Part shown: positions 10,171 to 20,438 of the stretch, one piece after another | Layout of the letters: each line of letters opens with the position of its first letter | Numbering within the stretch: the first letter of the stretch is position 1 | From: Lepidostoma basale | Lineage: Eukaryota; Arthropoda; Insecta; Trichoptera; Lepidostomatidae | DNA: 64,000 nt | Reading direction: 5' to 3' | Assembly: GCA_022606425.2 (NCBI GenBank) | Contig: JAHDVF020000016.1 | Span: 712,501-776,500, forward strand | Position numbers and translations under genes: made by a program | Notes under the pieces: generated by a model | Database searches by the model: none | The model's input: only the letters and a program-made list of their open reading frames with translations | What the model was told of the DNA's origin: nothing

Positions 10171-10816
10171 TAGTTACCAGTAATTAGAAAATATGGTCGA
10201 ATTTTTCATGCATATTTTTTTAAATGGTATTTCCGTGGTTTGCGCCCTTTTGCCTTTCCGTCTTCAATACAACGCAATACAATAAGGATGTTCCGGCATG
10301 TTTAAACTTTCACAGACCGGAGACAGTAAGTGGCGGAGATGTGCTGTGCGTTTCAAGGGGCGCTCCTTTTCGTCAACTTAATTTCACGACTTTTTCCAGA
10401 GACGAATTTGCCAATAGGGCACGCCCTCATGCATAATACATGGCGCCGCGCACGGCAGATCTGCCATGTTTACTTACATTTAATATGAGAATAACTTGAG
10501 GACTCTTACCGAGTAAATACACATTTTTTTTTGTAAGAATAACGATAAATGTCACATAACTTCAACAACTGTTTATATACCAGCCTGGCAGGTACGCAGC
10601 CGCACTAGTTTTAGTTTGTCTTGCCATCAAAAATGCATAAGTCGAACCTGGATATCAAAGAAACCTCTTTATTAGAAAGCTGCCTAACGATCCCTTCATC
10701 CCCCCGAAAACCTCTGTAAAAGAGAATGGGAAAACTCTGTATGAGAGAGTCGTTCTATCTGAACAAAATGATTCACAATGTTAATACAAAAATAAGTTAT
10801 AGTGCTCACTTTTACT
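10171..10816. other. no gene seen
   Basis: Moderately GC-rich at 10310-10480, with an open frame at 10224-10436 that has no recognised motif. Splice sites could not be defended. Confidence 0.4.
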
Positions 10817-11116
10817 GAGCTGTAGAAAATAAAATATAATAGAATTGAATTAACGTATTTTATTGAGAAAAACGCAAAAAGTACGACATTAGAGAGAATA
10901 GCGAATTAAGGGATCCATGCAAGGAATTCAAAGTAGACGAAGGCGTTCGTAGTAAAATTAAGAAAAAAAAACTACTAACAAGGGAAGGGTAGGACATAGA
11001 AAATTGATTTCGGGATGGAAAATTGAATTTTGAAAAATTCTTGAAGCGGGATTCGAACCGGAGACCAGCCGGCCAGCGAAATAGAGCGGGTAAGCTATCC
11101 ATTCAGCCACCTAGCT
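10817..11116 (-). mobile_element. SINE S3 (tRNA-derived), single copy
   Basis: Minus strand, from 11116: TAGCTAGGTGGCTGAATGGA (box A region), then box B CCGGTTCGAATCCCGC, then a body with no cloverleaf end. It finishes near AATAAAATACGTTAATTC and a T/A-rich tail. The tRNA-like head without mature-tRNA structure argues for a SINE over a tRNA gene. Confidence 0.55.
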
Positions 11117-11200
11117 ACTGATAATAAAAGCAACGGTTTCCAGAAATTGGCTGGCTATTGCGCTTTCTTACTTTGACTATGAACGACTCTTAGGGGTACT

Positions 11201-12134
11201 CTGCCGCGCTTACGATAAACGCATCAACTAAGGGTCAAAATTGAGTTATTACATTATCTGGTATCAGGAAAACGAGATCTACAACTTTCTCAAGGTGACA
11301 TTTCATGATTTCTTCATTTTCTCGGTTTTTCAGTTTTCATAAACGCATTAACTAAGACTTGGAGTGCAGTTTTACTTATCAAGAACGCACTAGCTGTAGT
11401 TAGTACAGACTTGTTTTCTAGCATTTAATAGCTTCTTAGTCATAAATGCACTATGTTTGAGGAATCGCATTAATTTTACAAGATTTGTATTCAAATAGCT
11501 ATTTTCCTTAACATAAATGCATTATGTGATGTAGTTGCGAGGTAAAGGCTTACTATATAAAATGCATTAAATTGATTTACTAAGCATAAATGAAGACTAC
11601 AGGGGAAAAACAGGGAATGTCAGTAGAAGGTTGATTTGAATAAATTGAGAATAAAGCTAATCAAAGTCTATATATTTCTTAGCAATTAGCAATCGATTAT
11701 CTGGCCATAGTCGATGAGACACATGATTTTTGAATATGAAAATTTTACTGTGGATAGATACGTACAAATGCCGCTAGATGGCATTATTACCTACATTTAT
11801 ATTGTATTTTAACTGACATTCCTTGTTTTTCCCCTGTAGTCTTCAAATGCATCAAGTAGGGTAGTTGATGCGTTTATGACTAGTTATTATGGCCTAAAAG
11901 TATTAGAGGCTGTTAGCGATAAGCACTTTTTTTTAATTATACGTACACTATATTTTATTTTTATATGTGTTTGTATTTTTTAGTATTCTTAACCCTTTTC
12001 TCTTTGTTTTGGTACAACTTTCTGTTGGAATCTTATCTAGTTCCTGAGATAGAAGCAAAATAAAAATTTTAAACGCGTTTTTTTTTTCGAAAAGCGTCAA
12101 AACCTAGTTAATGCGTTTATCTTAAGTGCGGCAG
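11201..12134. mobile_element. non-autonomous DNA transposon with subterminal repeats
   Basis: Imperfect terminal inverted repeats of about 35 bases begin CTGCCGCGCTTACGATAAAC (left) and CTGCCGCACTTAAGATAAAC (right, complement). TACT flanks both ends (11197-11200, 12135-12138), suggesting a 4-bp target duplication. Variants of CATAAACGCATTAACTAA recur through the left part (about 11217, 11338, 11440, 11512, 11563) and appear inverted at 11865 and 12106. There is no transposase, and a 256-bp MITE is nested inside. The superfamily is not recognised. Confidence 0.7.
11590..11845. mobile_element. MITE T, copy 1
   Basis: Inverted ends TGAAGACTACAGGGGAAAAA and its complement enclose an AT-rich core. 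A second copy at 28715-28966 is nearly identical end to end. Flanks suggest a 2-3 bp duplication. It is inserted in the larger transposon at 11201-12134, so it is younger. Confidence 0.85.
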
Positions 12135-12139
12135 TACTA

Positions 12140-12198
12140 CAATCAATCCATCCCAAAATCCCAATCCAAAATCCCAAAATCCAAAATCCCATCCCGAA
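12140..12198. repeat. short tandem repeat of CCAAAATCC type
   Basis: Irregular repeats of the 8-10 base unit (A)ATCCCAAAATCC over about 60 bases. Confidence 0.7.
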
Positions 12199-12607
12199 GT
12201 CAATTACCTATTGTATATAGTCCCCTCCTCTTGCAAGTTTTTCGGAAATTAAAAAGTTGCCTTAAAATACTAACAAGAACAGACGTCGAGGGAAAGCTGG
12301 CGCTGCAAAATAAATCAAATAATGAAAGCCAGCCACTTTCGGGGTGATTTCGGAATATCGTATATTATGTGTGTCAGAACTGTGCTTTACGGAACACAAT
12401 GTGACACATATTCGAGACAATAGCCCAATAAGTAATACTAATAACTGAGTACAGCGAGACACAATAAGCCCCCCAAGAGCGGGGGCTCCGTTTAATTGTG
12501 CGAGCGTAGAACACAATCGCGCTCGAGTAAATCAAGTTCCACGATAATAGGCGGCCGCTAGGGATGAGATGCTATCGAAGAACCTGGTTCAAGAACCCGA
12601 GTCCCTT
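12199..12607. other. no gene seen
   Basis: Unique sequence with open frames on both strands but no motif or splice context. Nothing else recognised. Confidence 0.4.
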
Positions 12608-12695
12608 TTTTAACTAACTAACTAAATCGAAGAGTAGGCAGAGGATGGATCGCCACACTGCTCTGTCCTGACATACCTCTCGAGCTTGCTTCATT
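12608..12695 (-). mobile_element. R-GTTA tail fragment
   Basis: AACTAACTAAC followed by a decayed complement of the family's last 80 bases (GAGTAGGCAGAGGATGGATC, CTGTCCTGACATACCTCTCG). Confidence 0.6.
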
Positions 12696-12704
12696 AAATC
12701 AAAT

Positions 12705-13140
12705 CAAATCATTCATTTAATAAAGATATTGGCATTGAAATTTTGCATGTTAACAATAGAAATATAACTTTGAGCAATCTCGAAAATTGTAGACATTAAA
12801 AAGGCAATTAAAAATAAAGAAAATATTATAAATAATCAAATAAATTTAACGTCAAGTCCAATCTTTGATTTATTTCCTTTGTTGTAAGTAATTACCTGAA
12901 CCCCAATAAGAACTTTAAAATATTATTTTAAATTTAAAATTGAATCATAATATTTGTTATAACAAAAGCATAAACGTTCCAAAATAAATCTTTATAACAT
13001 CTGTCAGATCATGTAAACAATTTTATAATATTTTTAAAATGTATCTTTATAATACGTATCACTGAAGAAGGACTGGTTGTTCGAAACATGTCTATGTAAT
13101 TTATTTATTTTAATATAAGTGTTGTATATACAAAGTATAT
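12705..13140 (+). mobile_element. Penelope-like element 3' end, copy 1
   Basis: The upstream part encodes HSFNKDIGIEILHVNNRN, then after a frame change KAIKNKENIINNQINLTSSP, IFDLFPLL and TAA at 12885-12887. This resembles the C-terminus after the GIY-YIG endonuclease of Penelope-like ORFs. About 175 bases of AT-rich 3' sequence precede a hammerhead-like core at 13062-13092. Copy 2, inverted, lies at 27045-27475 with the same order. RT and most of the endonuclease are missing. Confidence 0.7.
13062..13092 (+). ncRNA. hammerhead-like core in Penelope 3' region
   Basis: CUGAAGA at 13062-13068 fits CUGANGA exactly. After one A comes helix II (GGAC with GUUC, one G-U pair), then GAAAC at 13083-13087, the two-base loop AU and GUC at 13090-13092. 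Stem III would be only AC/GU, typical of the minimal hammerheads of Penelope-like elements, which act better as dimers. Helix I pairing is weak here. Confidence 0.6.
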
Positions 13141-13151
13141 AAAAAATAAAA

Positions 13152-13385
13152 AGTCAAATCAAATCAGTTTATTTCATCAATAGACATTACAAAATTAATT
13201 TTAAGGCATCTATTGAGAACAGGTAAAATAATATATTGTGTATAGTATACTACCAGAAACGCACGAGAGATGGTTCGACATTAAAAAGACAAGATACTCT
13301 CCAGAATTAAGAGTATTTGCCTTCTGAATGTACTTTCACTGATATGAAAGACGTAAATCTCCGAGGAGACCGCGTTCAGCAGATT
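13152..13385 (-). mobile_element. J retroelement 3' end
   Basis: The minus strand encodes the LLNAVSSEIDVFHI-like end in decayed form, the TGGTAGTATACTA 3' region, and an ATTTGATTTGA tail at 13152. It abuts the Penelope copy. Confidence 0.7.
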
Positions 13386-13479
13386 CATATTCTTACATCG
13401 TAGGAGAGAAGAAGACACGTAAGCAGATGATTGAATTTCAAGAACAATTTAAAAATTATCACTTAAATGGTTTGAATAT

Positions 13480-13625
13480 GGATCGAAAGGATGAGAGAAG
13501 AATGGTTTAAAAAATGTATACAAGTGGTATGAATGGAAAAAGAAGCTGAAGACGGCCGAGGAAAACATGGTATAACAAAATTAATTAAATACTAAAAGAC
13601 GACCACATTTCGGAAAAATCGACGA
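13480..13625 (+). mobile_element. R-type 3' fragment, third subtype
   Basis: Resembles the copy at 58016-58290 (DEGRMVKRIYTSSVNGKRSR) in decayed form: YTSGMNGKRS, then PRKTWYNKI. No tail. Confidence 0.6.
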
Positions 13626-13627
13626 GC

Positions 13628-13775
13628 AAGTTTTTTTAAACTAACTAATTAACCATCACGCCATCTCTCCGAAGGGCTAAACAGAAATAATTGACCGCCA
13701 CACTGTTCATTCCTAACATAATTCTCTATCTCCCTCAACATTCATACATCGTGTCATGCACGCCCATTTTTTAAT
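13628..13775 (-). mobile_element. R-GTTA tail fragment
   Basis: AACTAACTAATTAACCATCACGCC, then the complement of the last 150 bases of the family through MTRCMNVEG. Opposite in orientation to the neighbour. Confidence 0.7.
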
Positions 13776-14074
13776 CAAATATAAATCATTTAAGACATAA
13801 ATTTGTGACATCACATCAGATCAGAAACACAATGACAAGAGTGCAACTATAACATTACAGAAAAAAAACAAGAATTAAGAGGGTTATCCACTCAGAAGCA
13901 GAACACGTTCAGTAATTTGATTGCTCTATCCATTAGTATCACCAGAAAAGTTTGATACTTGAAAAAAATAAACACTTTAAATCGATACTTATATTGGGAT
14001 AACACACCATGATACCAGAAGTACAGGAGCAATGGTTAGACAAAGAAGGCGAAATAATTCAATGGACTGAAACT

Positions 14075-14165
14075 GTTTTTCCACTTATCAGTTTATTTTT
14101 CTAGGCGTTTCGAAGGTTTTATACATTCATCATCGGGAGAACGATATTTATCTCATGTATTTTAT
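14075..14165 (-). repeat. family B half copy with hammerhead-like core
   Basis: Minus-strand core: CCGAUGA at 14136-14130, extra U, helix II GAAUG with a long loop and CCUUC, and GAAAC at 14111-14107. GUC is replaced, so the cleavage site is lost. Outer sequence matches family B. Confidence 0.55.
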
Positions 14166-14249
14166 CCCGCATGTATACCACCCGGTCACATGCTGGATTG
14201 GTAAATTACCATCACTTTGTTTCTTTTTCTTGATATTTTCTCTAGAAAA

Positions 14250-14585
14250 TAAATGAATGTAACATACACACATGGGTATGTGTATGTGTGCGTATGTACC
14301 ATATATGCACATATGTATAAAAGTTTATATTTATATCATGTCTCCCAATTAATTTACTGTCTTCTCTTTTCTACATTTCATAGTCAAATTATTATTATGA
14401 ATGTTTCTTTTCTATCTCATGTACGTAATTTATATTTTCTATTATGTTATCCTTATTCTCGTTTTTGTGTTTTGCCGTTATATGTTAGTTGTCTGTTTAT
14501 GTGTGCAAATATTAATTACCTTTGTTACTAAACACGGCATTTTTTGTAAAAACCCTTTCGGCGTTTATGTAAAAAATAAATAAAT
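14250..14585. other. TG/CA microsatellite and AT-rich sequence, no gene
   Basis: 14262-14335 is an imperfect CA/TG repeat. The rest is T-rich and ends in a short AAAT repeat, possibly an unclassified LINE or SINE tail. Confidence 0.45.
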
Positions 14586-14671
14586 GAAAAAAACTAATCA
14601 ATTTTGGATTTTGTAAGTGGTACATAACAATGTATTTTTATTCATAAAAATACCGAATTTTTAAATACAGT

Positions 14672-14850
14672 GTCACGAAGACCGAGGAAAACGAGGCACG
14701 ATCAAATAAATCAAATATTAAAAATCAACGTAAGTGCATGACCCGATGTATGAATGTTGAGGAATCGAGATAAGTATGTCTGGAAATAATGGCGTTGCGG
14801 TACATTTTTGACTGCCTACCCATTCGGAGAGACGGCGTGATGCTTGTTGC
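14672..14850 (+). mobile_element. R-GTTA 3' fragment
   Basis: Encodes RPRKTRHDQINQIL, a small deletion, then CMTRCMNVEE, a decayed end and GACGGCGTGATG without the GTTA run. Confidence 0.7.
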
Positions 14851-15192
14851 AGTATCAGAGCCCCGAGTTTATCAATGAAGCAACGGAATAAGATTACGAA
14901 TAGCTCATAATAAATTCTCGGGGGTAGTTACGATTGTTTTCGGGCAGTTTCTAACAAGAGTTTATAGTTCGTCTCAAGGGGACAGCAAATCACTTAGCCA
15001 TACTCAAGTCTGCTGTGGACCAACGAGTTCAACGGTGCCTTAGTCGGGCAGGCTTTCGAAAAGGACGGAACGATAATTAAGACGAAGAGAAAATCCCAAA
15101 AACATTTCCTGGAATTAATACTTATAATATTTTTTTGCATCATAATAAACAGGGCTATAATGACTTATGGAAACGAAACGAGAGCAGACAAC

Positions 15193-15806
15193 GTCATCTT
15201 GGAGGGTATCCATCTTTATGTTCCAGATTATCTTCGACAGCGTCGGCAGAGACTGTTTTATCTATGTATCATCCCAACATGCAGAACCAACCTGCCTCTG
15301 GCGATGCCGGTAGGGAGAGCAATCAAACTACTGAACATGGCCGCTTTGGAGATCGACGTCTTTCATATTAGTGAAAGTACGTTCAGAAGACAAATACTCT
15401 TGATTTTGAAGAGTATCTTGTATTTACGATTTTTTTTATTAATGAAAACACTGTCTTTTTCATTTTTGAGTTTATTTTTCTCGTCATGTTTCGAAGGCTT
15501 ACACCTTTATCATCGGGAGAATGATATAAACTCAGTTCATGAAGGTGTAAGCCTTCGAAACATGTCGAGAAAAATGAACTCAAATGTGGAAAAAAGTGTT
15601 CATAAAACAATTCATAAAAAAATTCGTCATTATGGAATTCCACATCCCCATAAGTTTATCTAAAACTATTTTGTATTGCTAAAGTCGAACCATCTCTCGT
15701 TCCTGGTATTATATATTATATTTTACCTGTTCTCAATATATGCCTTTAGCAATAATTTTTGTTTGTATGTAATATCTATTGAGAAAATAAACTGATTTGA
15801 TTTGAT
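15193..15806 (+). mobile_element. J retroelement 3' end, copy 1
   Basis: Encodes the C-terminus of a non-LTR RT related to the intact element at 48.6-52.6 kb: LRQRRQRLFYLCIIPTCRTN, then LEIDVFHISESTFRRQILLI. A family B palindrome interrupts it after the codons for LKSIL. The 3' sequence then resumes and ends in ACTGATTTGATTTGAT. Nested three deep with its host and guest. Confidence 0.75.
15425..15672. repeat. family B palindrome inside J
   Basis: Inverted arms with TTTTTCTCGTCATGTTTCG and its complement. Minus-strand core: CCGAUGA (15516-15510), extra U, a helix II with one mismatch, GAAAC (15492-15488). The plus arm has CCUUC-GAAAC-AU-GUC at 15552-15566 but a damaged 5' box. Outer stem UUCUC/GAGAA is kept. 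Confidence 0.65.
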
Positions 15807-15854
15807 TAAGAACGAAACAACTCATTAGAACAGCAGAAAACGGCAAAGCGACGG

Positions 15855-16312
15855 CATGATTTTGGGAATGCTTGGGGCCAACTCTCTGTAGCTTCGAAGA
15901 GATGGGCATCTCATAACCCATTTCTTTAGATTACTCAGGGGATATTTCGAGAACTCGGCCGTGCTGGAGGGTGTTCGGCTTTTTGTCCCTGATAGATATC
16001 TCCGACAGCGACAGCATAGATTGTTTTATCTACCGGCCGCCAGAACTAACCTGCCTCTGGTAACAAGAATAGTAATTAATCTGCTGAACGCGGTCTCCTC
16101 GGAGATCGACGTCTTTCATATTAGTGAAAGTACGTTCAGAAGGCAAATACTCTTAATTCTGGAGAGTATCCTGTCTTCCTAATGTCGAACCATCTCTCAT
16201 GCGTTTCTGGTAGTATACTACACAATATATTATTTTACCTGTTCTCAATAGATGCCTTAAAAATTAATTTTTAATGTCTGTTGATGAAATGAAACTGATT
16301 TGATTTGATGAT
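15855..16312 (+). mobile_element. J retroelement 3' end, copy 2
   Basis: Frame from 15961: YLRQRQHRLFYLPAARTNLP, VINLLNAVSSEIDVFHISES and RRQILLILESILSS before a stop, then the 3' region and a tail of TTTGA repeats. The upstream part is frameshifted. Confidence 0.8.
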
Positions 16313-16314
16313 GA

Positions 16315-16415
16315 TAAGTTAGTTAGAAAGATGTGTGAGGAGAGAAAATTATGCCAGTCCATTCTCTCTCACCTGACCTTCCTTCAGAAACAGGCATGAT
16401 GGTTTGTTGTTAGAG
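16315..16415 (+). mobile_element. R-TTG tail fragment
   Basis: A decayed last 90 bases of the family ending GGCATGATGGTTTGTTGTT. Confidence 0.6.
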
Positions 16416-16744
16416 TGAGACCCGGGACATTCTTCAAGCACTCGAGCCCTTCCTCCTAGGAGGAAGAACCCAGCGTCTCGCCCACGCACCACTAGCAGCC
16501 TCCTTGCAAATTAATTGGCTGGAAATCTAAACGAAGTCGGCCGGAGAGGCCTTCTGTTTGCTAATTACGGATATCAATTCTCGTCACCTGCTCGGGACGC
16601 GAATCAATACGGAGAATAATTGCCTTTGTTTCCTGTTTTTAGTTTATTGTTTAATGCCTGTCTTATAAAATATATTTGCTAAAATTCACGGTGAATATCT
16701 GTCGAACGATTTCACACTTGCTGAAAAGGTGCAATAAACTGTTT

Positions 16745-16960
16745 ATTAAATATAATAATAATTGTATCTCAATAGAGACGAAGATGCAAATTTGAAATAG
16801 AATATGGTTGATCGAGGCGTTTACAGGACTTATGACTTGTCATTGGTTGGGTTAAGCATACTTTATGTAATACAACATTCCCCATTTCACCTTTTTTCTT
16901 ATGACCACCATGTCTGACAAATTTTTGGAAGTTGTATATATGTTAATCTGTAAGACCACC
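16745..16960 (-). repeat. MITE M, half copy
   Basis: Begins AATTGTATCTCAATAGAGAC and continues through the complement of GACAGGTCATAAGTCCTGTA to GTTGTATATATGTTAATC, the left arm of the full palindrome. Confidence 0.75.
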
Positions 16961-18002
16961 CTCTTTACATGGTAGTTTTTGTCATTTAAAATAGAGCAAG
17001 TGGTGGCAAACATCCAGTAATAGATATAAAGCGAGAGAAAAACATTGGCCATTTGGATTGCCTATACCTTTGGAAGCAGGAAGTGTGAGTAGATTAAAAT
17101 ATTTGTGTTTTTGAAATAGTGATTAATTTACACCGACACCTTTGCTATGGATACATTTTGAAGATATACATTTGATAAATAGCTACTGTATATAAATTAA
17201 AATACCCAAGGATCTGAACGAAAAAGACGTTGCGTTGAAACATCCAAAAGAGGAGAAAGACTCCTACAGAAGACGTCATTCAACTTGACATCGTTTTTCT
17301 CGATGTTAAACTTGATGTACCGGAACATTTTATGAAAGGCGAAAAATTAAATTAACGCAAACGGCGAAACCCTTGACGGACGGCTGGAGGGGAACTCGTA
17401 CAAAAAAGATAATTCCCGTTTAGTAATACGAAATGTTTTCAAAACTCTTTTGATACGTGGGAAGAAATTGTTGAACAAATCTTTGTCCGTCGAGTGCGGA
17501 GATGAAAAATATTATTAGGAGACGTAAAAAGTGTATTTTCATTGTGGGTAATGAAAACTTATTACAAAGCGAGGCTTACGGGATTACGCGGGGCCTTTTA
17601 ATGCGCATTCGGGGGATAATGCTTCGCAGCCTCTTTTGAAGCAGATAAATCCTGATTCCTCCGACTCCGGAACAAGGACTTCAAAACGCTCGCAGCTCGC
17701 GCAATATTTTCTTTTCAAATTAATTCAAGTGGGTTTTTAAAGGTTAAGCACAGTTTAAATTTTATTCGCGGCTTCCGCTGTAGCGAAGGCAGGTAGAAGC
17801 CGATTAGGAGCGATTCCCAAAATAATACTACTTTTATTTGTATGTAAAACTCCACAAGTATCGGATATATTCTCATTATTTAGTATTTCTCGATGTTAAC
17901 TGAATGCGCAGAAGGATTAATGTTGTTCATTGAAATGTCTCGATAGAAGTTCATTGTAAATAGTAAAAACATGTACTTTTTAATAAAAAAATCTAGTATA
18001 AT
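16961..18002. other. no gene seen
   Basis: Unique sequence, GC-richer at 17560-17720. No frame with convincing motifs or splice sites. It may hold conserved noncoding DNA of the intron. Confidence 0.4.
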
Positions 18003-18029
18003 TCCACTTGATTTTATAACTTTATTGGC

Positions 18030-18061
18030 CAGAAGATGGCAGCGAGCTGCCGAAATAGGTC
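18030..18061 (+). ncRNA. hammerhead-like core, family E remnant
   Basis: CAGAAGA at 18030-18036 (U4 is A), extra U, perfect 6-bp helix II GGCAGC/GCUGCC, GAAAU at 18052-18056 and GGUC at 18058-18061. Matches the family E palindrome at 47.0 kb. Probably inactive. Confidence 0.45.
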
Positions 18062-18263
18062 GAAATCATAAAATCGCGTGGAACTAAATAACATGTTGAT
18101 TTTCCAATCCATAGTCCACTGGCTAATGTTGTAACAAATGCTTCAATCTGTGAATCACTCAATGCCAATAGTGTCATCACCAAATGTTCCAATATTTCTT
18201 CTATTGTTGGAAAATAAACATAATCTAAGAATGCGGAGTTTTCAAAGAATCTGTGAATTTTAG

Positions 18264-18443
18264 GTGAATACATTGACGAGCGAGCTGCTGGTGTCTCCCG
18301 GGCCCGACCCCGACTTAGAGGTAGTGAGGAAGGAGTTGGATGAAGTGTTCCGAGAACGCGAGGAGCTCCAGAGAAAGGTACTGGAGCTAGTCCAGCAGCA
18401 GCAGGATATGGCGGATCTGAAGAAAAAGCTCGCCGATTTGAAG
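18264..18443 (+). CDS. unidentified coiled-coil exon
   Basis: A 60-codon phase-0 exon lies between TGTGAATTTTAG and the donor AAG/gtaaat. It encodes VNTLTSELLVSPGPDPDLEV, VRKELDEVFREREELQRKVL and ELVQQQQDMADLKKKLADLK. The last 40 residues form a heptad-rich, highly charged coiled coil. Codon use is GC-rich, unlike the surroundings and the transposons, which suggests a host gene. It lies in the large Popeye intron on the opposite strand. I do not recognise the protein and found no partner exon. A 153-codon minus-strand frame overlaps it but lacks coding character. Confidence 0.6.
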
Positions 18444-18529
18444 GTAAATAAATTTTTTCTTCTAGAACTAACGCGTTACACAAAATTTACCCTTCTTTCC
18501 ATGGGGTAGGCATAAAGAATGTATCATCA

Positions 18530-19083
18530 TCATTGGATTGGGTTCAGAAAAAATTCGTAGGTATCTCTACATGAGGGAGTATGGTAGTTATCGGTGGCTC
18601 TATCCCACGGCTCTATCATTTTTTTGGGAATGCTCGGAACCAATTATTTACAGCTTCGAAGAGATGGGCACCTCATTACCCATTTCTTTAAATTATTCAG
18701 AAGTTATTTCCAGAACTCGGCCTTGCTAGAGGGTGTTGGTCTTTTTGTCCTTGATAGATTTCTCCGTCAGCGACAGCACAGATTGTTTTACCTACCGACC
18801 ACCAGAACCAATCTGCCTCTGGTGACACCGGTGGGAAGAGCAATTAGTCTGCTGAACGCGGTCTCCTCGGAGATCGACGTCTTTCAGATTAGTGAAGGTA
18901 CATTCAGGGGACAAATACTCTTGACTTTAGAAAGTATCTTGTCTTCCTAATGTCGAACCATCTCTAATGCGTTCCTGGTATTATGTTGTATTTTTTATAA
19001 TATTTTACCTGTACTCAATGGATGCCTCAAACATTTTGCTGTTTGTAATGTCTTTTGAGTTAATAAACTGATTTGATTTGTTA
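18530..19083 (+). mobile_element. J retroelement 3' end, copy 3
   Basis: Longest J copy: VQKKFVGIS, the YGSYRWLYPTALS region, LLEGVGLFVLDRFLRQRQHR, then LLNAVSSEIDVFQISEGTFR, in two frames. It ends in ACTGATTTGATTTG. The RT palm is missing. Confidence 0.8.
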
Positions 19084-19629
19084 TATTATAATATGCAGAA
19101 TCTGGGTATTTCATTGCATAGAGACATCTATCTGATTGCATTAATATTTTCATTATGTTCCCCGTAATAATAATGATCTGTTATCTTTTAAATGGAGTGC
19201 TTGTCGAGTGGCGAGCTATCCGATTGTCCTAATATCAGTATCTACTATTGACTTTATGCCATATGTGCCCTAGAGATTTGAAAATAGATGATTGAAGAAC
19301 CTGCTTCGTGAATAAGAGTCCTTTCCTAGAACCTCGTTCGAAATATTTTTTCTTTTTCGAAAGCAAGAAAAAAATATCAGATTGTGAACTTTCAAAAATT
19401 TAAAATATTATATTTAAGAATTGTAGTCCGGTTTCCGGGTGCTTCTTCAGGACCTACTCCCAGAATGGAACTAAACGTCTGTAAAGAGAAACCTTTCTCC
19501 AATAAGCTGTCTGATGTATACATCTAACAACTTCTCCAACACCCTCTCCTTAAAACAGAACACTATTCATAAGAAGAGTAAGAAAAACGAAAATAACAAA
19601 TAAAGTTATATTTATTTTGAAACATAACA
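19084..19629. other. no gene seen
   Basis: AT-rich unique sequence, nothing recognised. Confidence 0.45.
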
Positions 19630-19633
19630 TAAT

Positions 19634-19885
19634 ATTGACGTTTTTTTATGAAGAAAAACAATGTTTTTTTACGCTTTTGAGTTTATTTTTCTCGACATGT
19701 CTTGAAGGCTTTACACCTTCATCATCGGGAGAACGATATAAATTCAATATGTTTATATCGTTGATGTTGAAGGTGTAAAGCCTTCGAAACATGTCGAGAA
19801 AATAAACTTAAAAGTGGGAAAAACGGTGTTTTAATTCATAAAAAATCGTCATTATGGAATTCCACAGTGTTAAGTGTTATCTAAA
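19634..19885. repeat. family B palindrome
   Basis: Arms from TTTTTTATGAAGAAAAAC to the complement, then GGAATTCCACAGTGTTAAG. Minus-strand core: CCGAUGA (19728-19722), helix II GAAGG/CCUUC, but AAGAC in place of GAAAC. The plus-strand core is better preserved. Confidence 0.75.
19761..19795 (+). ncRNA. hammerhead-like core, family B
   Basis: UUGAUGU at 19761-19767 (C3 is U, A9 is U), extra U, 5-bp helix II GAAGG/CCUUC, GAAAC at 19786-19790, loop AU, GUC at 19793-19795. GAGAA and AUAAAC downstream pair with UUCUC and GUUUAU-like sequence upstream of the minus-strand unit, giving helix I. Confidence 0.5.
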
Positions 19886-20009
19886 ATTAAATTAATATTT
19901 AGAATTCGCCTTCACTTTTTGCTGTGGATTCATGTTTGAATAAATATAATAACACTTGTTTTATTTCAAATAATATAGAAACACAACACTTTATTTCAAT
20001 TAATATAGA

Positions 20010-20212
20010 AATGACGAATTTTTTATGAATGATGTCACTGTTTTTTCCGCTTTTGTGTATATTTTTCTCGACATGCTTCGAAGGCTTACACCTTCATCAT
20101 CGGGAGAGCGATGTAAACATGTCGAGAAAAATAAACTTAAAAGTGGAAAAAACAGAAAAAATTCGTCATGGAATTCCTCAGTGTTAACGCCTTAAGCTTA
20201 TCTAAAATTAAC
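20010..20212. repeat. family B palindrome, shortened centre
   Basis: Minus-strand core 20103-20070: CCGAUGA, extra U, GAAGG/CCUUC, GAAGC in place of GAAAC, AU, GUC. The right arm begins directly at ATGTCGAGAAAA, so the second core is deleted. Confidence 0.7.
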
Positions 20213-20274
20213 ACAGACATGCTTCGGTTATAATATAACCTTTATCAATGTACACAATTTTAACCTTTAAAATG

Positions 20275-20410
20275 ACAGGTCATAAGTCCTGTAAACACCT
20301 TGACCAACCTTGACAACCAATGACAGGTCATAAGTCCTGTAAACACCTTGATCAACCATATTCTGTTTCCAGTTTGCATCTTCGTCTCTATTGAGATACA
20401 ATTGATTCTT
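20275..20410 (+). repeat. MITE M fragment, partly duplicated
   Basis: GACAGGTCATAAGTCCTGTA occurs twice (about 20274 and 20322), then the normal M end CTCTATTGAGATACAATTGA. Confidence 0.7.
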
Positions 20411-20438
20411 TAAAATTGTGTTCATTGATAAAGATTAA

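Larger units (their letters stand above)
15148..15842 (+). mobile_element. R-GAA-3 fragment split by a J insertion
   Basis: 15148-15192 (ATGACTTATGGAAACGAAAC, GAGCAGACAACGTCA) and 15807-15842 (GAACGAAACAACTCATTAGA, ACAGCAGAAA) are contiguous in the copy at 43870-43940. J copy 1 separates them. Confidence 0.7.

Noticed and set aside
18022..18483. 153-codon minus-strand frame
   Set aside because: It overlaps the coiled-coil exon in antisense, has no motif, and includes relic family E sequence.
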